A DNA stretch of 5,069 nucleotides from Dehalococcoidales bacterium (GTDB taxonomy: Bacteria; Chloroflexota; Dehalococcoidia; Dehalococcoidales; UBA5760). Below the pieces are notes generated by a model. It searched no databases and was not told the origin of the DNA. It saw only the letters and a program-made list of their open reading frames with translations. Location of the stretch: contig JAGYOC010000195.1 in assembly GCA_018399795.1 (NCBI GenBank), positions 1-5,069 of the forward strand, in the 5' to 3' direction. The translations under genes and the position numbers were made by a program. This document shows, piece after piece, positions 1-5,069 of the stretch (the first letter of the stretch is position 1; every line of letters begins with the position of its first letter).

Positions 1-2392
1 CACTCCGTAGGTGGGCTCCTTCTCCGGCAAGAGTTGTCAGCTTCCATACGGCAAATACCAGCATAGCGGCCAGTAGAATCATAATTAGCACAACAGGCAA
101 TTCGCTGCCGTAAATAGCGATCTGCCGAAACGTCTTTAAGGCAGGCCTTTCAGCAGCAATCAAAGTAAAATCACCAAACTTTACAGCGCCGGTAGTCTCA
201 AACTGCAAGGTATACCTTGTGAAATAGGTTCCCCGCTCCGGATGTACCAATCCTACTCGGTACTCCCCTTTATCAATGTTTTCAATCGAGGGACCGTCAA
301 TTACTCGGTCATTTCTCACCGTATAAAGCCCTGTCTCCTGTTCATACACATAATCGTAGGGAGGTTCACCATCACGGTCGAGCATTACCTGCTGTATCTC
401 TCCGCCGACCGAAAAACCGCGTCCGATAATCTGTAAGTCATAACGATTCAACTGATCCTGGGCTACCTCAATTCGGGTGATGTAGGTGACCGGGATATAC
501 TTATTCAACTGAAAATACACGGTTTCTGCTGGTCCCCGATTACCGACAGTATCTACCGGGGCAACGGTTAGGGCCCAGGTGCCGTTATCGAGGTTGTAAA
601 AAGTATATTCGGGGCTGCGGGTACGTACTCCCGCGGGGGGCGCATTTATTGAGAACTCACTCATATCCCCTTGATAACTGGGGCCTGTAAGGTACTGCAG
701 ACGGTATGTATAGCCCTGTAGATCTTCAGCCTCCGGAGGTTCCCAACTTATGGTAGCAGTATTAGAACTGAGATATCCCTCATCGTCTCTGTCCGGCTCT
801 TCAAACTCAACTGCTGGAGGGGGCGTGGTATCATGAAAAAAACCGACTGTCTCCGGTTCCGACCAGTTCCCGGCATAATCCCGGGCTATAACGTGAAAGT
901 ACCACCATCCGTCTTTCTCTACTTCAACCTCAGCCCGTCGATCGTCCCGCCGAAGGATTTTCATAACACGGTCGGGACTGCCCTCCGGCTCTCTATCTAT
1001 CGAGTAGTTAAACCCTGAGATCCCGGAAGAATCGTCGGGAATATTCCATTCAACTGCATAATTCTCTTGGTTGGAACGCCCTTCAGCCCTAAAGTTTTGT
1101 GGTATTACCCTCGGGGCTTCCACACTCTGGTCAGGCTCCAGCATAACTACGCGAGAATTTTCGGAAAGCTTATTTTCCCAAACCACGTTGATTTTATCAT
1201 TTCGATAGAAAAACTCACCGTACATGCTCGATCCCGGCATAATGCTCAGGTCATCGTTCTGCCAGTTGCGACCTTGGAGGTATCCAAGAAAGATGCGATT
1301 CTCACCCTTTCTATCGTCAAACCACAGCAGATAGGGAGTCTCGTCATCCACAACCACTTGTGGACTGCGACAACTCGCATTACTGCTGTTCACTCTCTCC
1401 GCCTCCTCGATAAGCTCACCATCAGTATTTAGCAATGCATAGTAAATCTGGGGGGCGGTTGTGGTTGCAAACTGTCGCTCCCAGGCTAAATGGAGGCCGT
1501 TCCGGGCAGTCGCAAGATAGGGCCGCTGGTTGTTAAAATCATTTACATCCGCGTTATCAATGCCCAAAGCATCAGTAAAATCGGTAAGCCTGCGCGGCTC
1601 CGACCAGGTTGATCCCCCATCCGTACTCGAGACTAAATAGAGCTGATAATAACGACTTTCAGGAGGTGAGGCCTGAAATACAACAAACTCCCGATTTTGA
1701 TCGCTTGCATGGGAAGGAAGATACACATACGAAAGATCTGCATCATCAACTAAAGGACGAAAGTTAGTCCAGCTGCTTCCATTCTCGCTTATCGAATAGT
1801 TGATACCCAGTGAAGGTGTACCAATACTTCCCTCAGCGCCCTCGACACTAAGCGGCTGGGTTGCAAAGAGCAAAAAACCACCCGACTCTTTATAAAACAA
1901 CTTGGGCGCAACGCTGATCCCCTCGCCCCCTCCATCGCCTAAAGTCGTTAACTGTTGTACCTGCTCTCCTGGTCCCTCCAGCTCGTACAGCTCAATCCGG
2001 CGGCCGGAAGAGGCCGTTGCAATCAACACCCGGCCTTTCCGATCAATTGCCGTCGATGCAAAGGGAACCTCATCCCCTACAAAATCAAAGGGTCCGAGTA
2101 TCCGTCGGTGTACATCCCATTCCTCCTGATCGGTGCCGCGCACCATTAAGGAGACACTCATTTCGTCCGGTTCATCTCCATCGTAGCTGAACTCATGCCA
2201 TAGAATTGCGGTAGTGCCACCATTCTGATCAACCCTTGGAAATCGCCCCCCCTCTGGTATGAGCACTTCAGGCTCCTCCCAGTAGAGTTGTTGGGTATAA
2301 GCTGTTGCCGCTGAAAGCATCAGCCCTAGCATCAAACCAAGCAGAAGTGCAAGCTGTATTTTCCTCAAGCTGTTTCGGTAACTAAATCTCAC
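1..2392 (-). CDS. Exported beta-propeller / fibronectin-III protein with transmembrane anchor, 3'-partial
   Basis: No stop occurs from the GTG at 2390-2392 to base 1, giving 797 codons; the C-terminus is off the window. GTG is chosen because GGAGGA lies 3 bases upstream and the next residues form a signal peptide; a TTG at residue 9 is too far from the site. In order: signal peptide 1-31 (RNSLRK, then a Leu/Met core, then SAATA); seven propeller-blade repeats at about 46-418, with a perfect Asp-box at 256-263 (STDGGSTW) and a degenerate one at 203-208; FN3-like domains at about 427-517 (ending ARDYAGNWSEP) and 524-629 (PVDTVGNRGPA); an Ig/IPT-like domain at 632-732 (LQIIGRGFSVGGEI); a transmembrane helix at 765-785. 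The last 12 residues would be cytoplasmic. Sialidase FRIP-type catalytic motifs were not seen, so binding rather than hydrolysis is likelier. A receptor or sensor with an output domain beyond the edge is possible; a simple anchored surface protein is the alternative. Only one cysteine (C341) is present. Family-level calls are solid; function is inferred. Confidence 0.9.
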   Translation of the reverse strand, partial: MRFSYRNSLRKIQLALLLGLMLGLMLSAATAYTQQLYWEEPEVLIPEGGRFPRVDQNGGTTAILWHEFSYDGDEPDEMSVSLMVRGTDQEEWDVHRRILGPFDFVGDEVPFASTAIDRKGRVLIATASSGRRIELYELEGPGEQVQQLTTLGDGGGEGISVAPKLFYKESGGFLLFATQPLSVEGAEGSIGTPSLGINYSISENGSSWTNFRPLVDDADLSYVYLPSHASDQNREFVVFQASPPESRYYQLYLVSSTDGGSTWSEPRRLTDFTDALGIDNADVNDFNNQRPYLATARNGLHLAWERQFATTTAPQIYYALLNTDGELIEEAERVNSSNASCRSPQVVVDDETPYLLWFDDRKGENRIFLGYLQGRNWQNDDLSIMPGSSMYGEFFYRNDKINVVWENKLSENSRVVMLEPDQSVEAPRVIPQNFRAEGRSNQENYAVEWNIPDDSSGISGFNYSIDREPEGSPDRVMKILRRDDRRAEVEVEKDGWWYFHVIARDYAGNWSEPETVGFFHDTTPPPAVEFEEPDRDDEGYLSSNTATISWEPPEAEDLQGYTYRLQYLTGPSYQGDMSEFSINAPPAGVRTRSPEYTFYNLDNGTWALTVAPVDTVGNRGPAETVYFQLNKYIPVTYITRIEVAQDQLNRYDLQIIGRGFSVGGEIQQVMLDRDGEPPYDYVYEQETGLYTVRNDRVIDGPSIENIDKGEYRVGLVHPERGTYFTRYTLQFETTGAVKFGDFTLIAAERPALKTFRQIAIYGSELPVVLIMILLAAMLVFAVWKLTTLAGEGAHLRS
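38..100 (-). other. Transmembrane helix (residues about 765-785)
   Basis: LPVVLIMILLAAMLVFAVWKL is about 20 uncharged hydrophobic residues, ending in Trp-Lys at the presumed cytoplasmic face. With the cleaved N-terminal signal this gives a type I topology: large domains outside, C-terminus inside. The inside part begins TTLAGEGAHLRS and is then cut by the window edge. Confidence 0.85.
197..499 (-). other. Membrane-proximal Ig/IPT-like beta domain (residues about 632-732)
   Basis: The segment YITRIEVAQDQLNRYDLQIIG followed by RGFSVGGEIQQVMLD looks like the opening of an IPT/TIG-type Ig fold. Later strands are GLYTVRNDRVI and GEYRVGLVHP, then YFTRYTLQFE. The domain assignment is weaker than for the FN3 units. 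It sits just outside the membrane helix, so it would be the stalk of the anchored protein. Confidence 0.45.
506..823 (-). other. Fibronectin type III-like domain 2 (residues about 524-629)
   Basis: A proline- and acid-rich linker (TTPPPAVEFEEPDRDDEG) leads into TATISWEPPEAEDLQGYTYRL, with the usual strand-B Trp (W550) followed by Pro and the strand-C Tyr (Y561/Y563). It closes with GTWALTVAPVDTVGNRGPA, which has the same form as the end of domain 1. It is slightly longer than a standard FN3 because of an insert around residues 570-595. Confidence 0.7.
842..1114 (-). other. Fibronectin type III-like domain 1 (residues about 427-517)
   Basis: The segment opens with PRVIPQNFRAE, continues with the core strand YAVEWNIPDDSSGISGFNYSI, and ends with WWYFHVIARDYAGNWSEP. 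The strand-B Trp (W449), the Tyr of strand C (Y463) and the closing ARDYAGN-W-S motif are typical of bacterial FN3 or FN3-like Ig domains. It follows the last propeller blade directly and probably works as a spacer or a binding module. Confidence 0.7.
1139..2257 (-). repeat. Seven-blade beta-propeller repeat region (residues about 46-418)
   Basis: A degenerate protein repeat of 48-65 residues recurs: a Pro-containing strand, a polar turn, then a strand of three or four hydrophobic residues that usually ends in Trp or Phe. The hydrophobic strands end at W65 (AILW), A125 (VLIA), F176 (FLLF), F239 (FVVF), W304 (LHLAW), W357 (YLLW) and W405 (NVVW). Blade 4 closes with the Asp-box STDGGSTW (256-263), blade 3 with a weak version (ENGSSW, 203-208). 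Blade 6 carries WFDDRKGENRIF, a form common in BNR/sialidase-like propellers. Seven units suggest a seven-bladed propeller; six is possible if unit 2 or 7 is not a full blade. The repeat is visible only at protein level. Confidence 0.7.
2300..2392 (-). other. Sec signal peptide coding region (residues 1-31)
   Basis: The N-terminus has a positive stretch (RFSYRNSLRK), a hydrophobic core of about 15 residues (IQLALLLGLMLGLML) and a small-residue end, SAATA before YTQQ. This matches signal peptidase I cleavage with A-x-A at 29-31. There is no cysteine after the core, so it is not a lipoprotein signal. It places the following 730 or so residues outside the cytoplasm. Confidence 0.85.
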
Positions 2393-2395
2393 ACT

Positions 2396-2401
2396 TCCTC
2401 C
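2396..2401 (-). promoter_or_regulatory. Ribosome binding site for the propeller/FN3 gene
   Basis: The minus strand reads GGAGGA, then AGT, then GTG. This is a near-perfect Shine-Dalgarno with short spacing (4 bases from GGAGG to the start codon). It decides the GTG start: the overlapping GTG two bases earlier runs straight into TGA, and the downstream TTG and ATG codons lack a site and would cut into the signal peptide. It lies inside the 18-base gap after the TPR gene's TAG, so reinitiation or coupled translation is plausible. Confidence 0.85.
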
Positions 2402-2410
2402 GGTAATACA

Positions 2411-5069
2411 CTAAAGTTGACTCTCTACACGACGCCGCAGTTCCGACAGTTTTGGGTTACTGCGATTTTCCGGGTTTTGCCACAATTGATCCACAATTAC
2501 ACTAGCCTCGAAATATCGTCCATCGATAAACAAGTTTTCAGCCCTGCGCAGTTTCTGCTGATCCACACTCGACAGAACCACCGATACCAGGCCGCCCTGT
2601 CCGGTCTGGATACGATCCTTTAATACTATCGCCTCCCGGTAATCAGGATCAAGCTTGATAGCCTCATTCAGATACGTTATAGCCACCGGAAACTGGGCGC
2701 GGACGTCCTCTTCAACTATCTCCTGAGCCTGGCTATAGAGATTCCTGGCACGTGCCAGCTTCTGCGGATCCGGTGGAGGTTGTCTGATGCCGGTGGCTAT
2801 CTCCGCCTCATAAATTGCATCATCAAGCCCCGGGTGATCCGGCTTGATCTCCCTCAGCACCTGCAGTTCCCGATACGCCTCTTCCGGGGCGCTGTCTAAA
2901 TTTCCACGGGCTTCCCGAAAACGACTGCTGAATATAGATTCGAATTCATCCGGTTGAGTATATTCCAAGATTCTCAGATAGAGTACACCGGATGCCTTAT
3001 TATTGGGAAAGGGCTCTTTTATATATTCAATATTCTTCTCTGCAGAGGCAAAGGCATCCATCGCAGCGCTGCGCTGTCCCTGTTCATACAATCTTTTGCC
3101 TTGCTGAAAATCTTCCTTCGCCAGATTCAGAACCTGCATCATGTCTACATACAGCGGGTCGCTTTCTTCTATAGTTATTCCACTGGTAGTTTCCAAGGCC
3201 CGTTCAACTCGATCCAGCCACAATGCAACTTCCGGATCGTCCTCCGGATGAGTTTGCCGCCACCTGGACTGCGCCCGGGTAAGAACCTGTTCGGCTTCAA
3301 TAAACTTTTCTTGAAAAAAGAGCTCTCGGCCACGGTCTATTAAACCACGGACTTCCCGTACTATGGCCTGGTTCTGTTCAAAGAGAATCTGATCGGCTAA
3401 TCTTGGGATCTGCTCATCTATAATAGCCCTTACCTCCGGGTCTTCTCGAAAACTCAACGATTCGGAATAGGCATCTCCAGCTTGTTCCAACTTTTCCCGG
3501 GCCAGTTCGAAACGCTCGTTCCCCACTTCAGCTCGAGTCTGCTGCAGTCGAATGTCTCCTTCAGAGAGTGCAATATCGGCCTGACGGTTCAATTCCTCGG
3601 CCCTCTCTAAAACCTGAGTTCTTTGAAGGACTACTGTATCTATTCTAGTCAGAAACTCTCGCCCCTGCTGCTGCATACCTATAATCGGATCCTGCTCCAG
3701 AATATACGGTTTTTCCCCGTTCAACTCTGCCAGAACGGCTTCAATCGTACTGCGGGCAGCCGCTATATCCTCTTGAGCTGAGTTGACCAGCTCTATACTG
3801 CGGTTTGGATAACGCACCTCAACTTCCCCAGACCCTTCGTATATCACCCGCTCTACCCCTTCGGTGAAATCCTCAGCATCTGCTACCGCCTCTTCAGCTT
3901 GGCCGAGCAGCTGCTGAGCAGGGCTGTATCGAAGCTCCGCGATTCGTCTTACAAAGTTCCCCTCCACCAATTTAGTACGTGCAATTTCAGCGGCATAGTC
4001 ATTCTGCAAGGTTTCGGTCACATCGAGCGCTCGCTCAACACTTACGCCCTCCAGTGCATACCCCTCAAAATCAGTTAAGTTCTCCTGAACTTCCTCGATT
4101 GAAGCTTCCAGACTATTCAGAACTTCAAGCAGCTGCCCGCGGGCTAAACGAATTTCCTCCACCTGTTCGGCCAACAGACCACCTGTTTCCAGCTGATTCA
4201 GCTCGGTAGTAAGCTCCATCAACTGGCTGTAACTTTCTCCGGCATATTCTACAGCTCGTACATACAAGCGGTCTGATTGCGTATCCCTAGGAGCCGGGCC
4301 GATTTTACGAGGAACTTCCAGCTCACGCCGCAGCGCGTGCATCTGTTCCCATAATTCTATTCCAGGTGTCACCATTTCAACTAACTGCAAGGAAGGTTCA
4401 AAAAGCATAAACTCCTGATCGCCGAAATCTCCCGCCTTAAATTGCTCTACCGCCGATTCAAAACTATCGGTTATTCTATTCTGCAGGACCTGGTTCATTT
4501 CCTGCATTGACGCTACAAGAGGCTGTTCAATAGCTCCGGCGATTCCCACCGGCTGCTCACTTTCAGCCCGCCCTAGGGTGAGAACCCGTAGAGTAGAAAG
4601 CAGAGGGATATCGGTTGCATCGTCCCCCAAAATAGAAAGCCGGATCTGTTCAAGGGCATTTGCGTTTTGGACGATTCCCTCCCAGAGCTCAAGCAGCTGC
4701 TGTTGAATACTCAACAACTGCTCACGACCTGTAACAGAGTCTCCTCCTGCGGCCCCTTCAACAGTTGTAAAGTTCTCCTGTGCTTCTAAAAACAGGTTAT
4801 TCACATTGGCATACTGATCGGATAGCCTGCGTATATCATCGCGGCGAGAATCGACCTGATTTTCGATTACACTGCCATATTCGTCTTCATCAAATAGCTC
4901 CTGGTGTAATGAAAAACCGGACAGATATTCCTCCATCGCCTCAACGTAGCGCTCTTGCTCCAAAAGCTCTCCGGCGGTCTGCATAATTCCTTGAAATCTT
5001 TGATTGTTTACGGTAAATATAATTGAACGACGCGCCTGGGCAAAAGCTTCTACCGAGGCTCTGTTGGGG
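2411..5069 (-). CDS. Large TPR-repeat protein, 5'-partial (start beyond base 5069)
   Basis: A TPR scaffold protein of unknown specific function; 885 residues are visible and the frame ends with TAG at 2411-2413. The frame is open upstream of the ATG at 4982-4984 to the window edge. Those 28 extra codons (PNRASVEAFAQARRS...) look like the same helical repeat, so that ATG is probably internal and the true start is outside. Numbering from that Met, TPR-like helix pairs are visible near residues 2-36, 484-517, 547-580, 622-655, 688-724, 762-795 (best match, AITYLNEAIKLDPDYREA) and 811-845. Residues about 40-480 are charged, Glu/Gln-rich helix with coiled-coil character (clear around 250-310) and no motif I recognise. 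No cysteine, transmembrane segment or catalytic motif is seen. A signal peptide cannot be judged without the N-terminus. TPRs bind proteins, so a scaffold or assembly role is the family expectation. It lies 18 bases upstream of an exported propeller protein, probably in one operon. The CDS and TPR calls are strong; cell location and partner are unknown. Confidence 0.93.
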   Translation of the reverse strand, partial: PNRASVEAFAQARRSIIFTVNNQRFQGIMQTAGELLEQERYVEAMEEYLSGFSLHQELFDEDEYGSVIENQVDSRRDDIRRLSDQYANVNNLFLEAQENFTTVEGAAGGDSVTGREQLLSIQQQLLELWEGIVQNANALEQIRLSILGDDATDIPLLSTLRVLTLGRAESEQPVGIAGAIEQPLVASMQEMNQVLQNRITDSFESAVEQFKAGDFGDQEFMLFEPSLQLVEMVTPGIELWEQMHALRRELEVPRKIGPAPRDTQSDRLYVRAVEYAGESYSQLMELTTELNQLETGGLLAEQVEEIRLARGQLLEVLNSLEASIEEVQENLTDFEGYALEGVSVERALDVTETLQNDYAAEIARTKLVEGNFVRRIAELRYSPAQQLLGQAEEAVADAEDFTEGVERVIYEGSGEVEVRYPNRSIELVNSAQEDIAAARSTIEAVLAELNGEKPYILEQDPIIGMQQQGREFLTRIDTVVLQRTQVLERAEELNRQADIALSEGDIRLQQTRAEVGNERFELAREKLEQAGDAYSESLSFREDPEVRAIIDEQIPRLADQILFEQNQAIVREVRGLIDRGRELFFQEKFIEAEQVLTRAQSRWRQTHPEDDPEVALWLDRVERALETTSGITIEESDPLYVDMMQVLNLAKEDFQQGKRLYEQGQRSAAMDAFASAEKNIEYIKEPFPNNKASGVLYLRILEYTQPDEFESIFSSRFREARGNLDSAPEEAYRELQVLREIKPDHPGLDDAIYEAEIATGIRQPPPDPQKLARARNLYSQAQEIVEEDVRAQFPVAITYLNEAIKLDPDYREAIVLKDRIQTGQGGLVSVVLSSVDQQKLRRAENLFIDGRYFEASVIVDQLWQNPENRSNPKLSELRRRVESQL

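Noticed and set aside
630..641. Palindromic GC-rich run (CCCGCGGGGGG) as a terminator or hairpin
   Set aside because: It lies within the coding sequence of FN3 domain 2 (APPAG), has no following T-run on either strand, and is explained by codon choice.
1067..1432. Plus-strand ORF of 121 codons
   Set aside because: It lies wholly opposite the propeller/FN3 coding sequence, which has clear domain motifs there (WFDDRKGENRIF and the strand ending NVVW). Its own translation shows no motif and no convincing ribosome binding site.
1902..2149. Overlapping plus-strand ORFs rich in Ser and Pro
   Set aside because: They are antisense to propeller blades 2 and 3; low-complexity composition and mutual overlap indicate shadows.
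1139..2257. Active sialidase or glycosidase
   Set aside because: One Asp-box and propeller strands do not make an enzyme. I found no FRIP-type arginine motif, and the other catalytic residues could not be placed.
2954..3343. Plus-strand ORF of 129 codons
   Set aside because: It is antisense to well-formed TPR repeats. The hydrophobic, Phe-rich translation is what the complement of Glu/Lys-rich helices gives, so it is a shadow.
4982..4984. ATG as the true start of the TPR protein
   Set aside because: The frame stays open upstream to the window edge with residues that continue the helical repeat, the AAGGA upstream is only 3 bases away, and no signal or normal N-terminus begins here. It is more likely an internal Met.

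Overview
The window is almost entirely coding on the minus strand. It holds two long open reading frames, and both run off an edge of the window. Reading in the direction of transcription (right to left), the first is a very large, glutamate- and glutamine-rich tetratricopeptide-repeat (TPR) protein whose start lies beyond base 5069. It ends with TAG at 2411-2413. After an 18-base gap carrying a strong GGAGGA ribosome binding site, the second gene starts with GTG at 2390-2392 and stays open to base 1, so its C-terminus is missing. No RNA gene, mobile element, CRISPR array, terminator or origin was seen, and there is no gene-free stretch longer than the 18-base gap.

The second gene has no ATG start and no stop inside the window, so a simple ORF scan misses it, but the translation is unambiguous for 797 codons. 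It reads as an exported, membrane-anchored protein. In order it has a Sec signal peptide, about seven beta-propeller blades of sialidase/BNR type (one perfect Asp-box), two fibronectin-III-like domains, an Ig/IPT-like domain, one transmembrane helix, and the first residues of a segment predicted to be cytoplasmic that is cut off by the edge.

The gap is short, the strand is shared and there is no terminator, so the genes are probably co-transcribed, with the second translated soon after the first terminates. A reasonable but unproven reading is an envelope-associated pair: an all-helical TPR scaffold plus a surface or periplasmic propeller/FN3 receptor that may signal inward. Neither protein shows catalytic motifs in the visible part.

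The organism cannot be fixed from this sequence. GC content looks moderate (roughly half), the start is GTG, the Shine-Dalgarno is strong, and a Sec signal is followed by large extracytoplasmic domains. This fits a free-living or environmental bacterium. The general style (long TPR proteins beside exported propeller/FN3 proteins, few cysteines) reminds me of spirochaetes, but that is an impression, not a demonstration.
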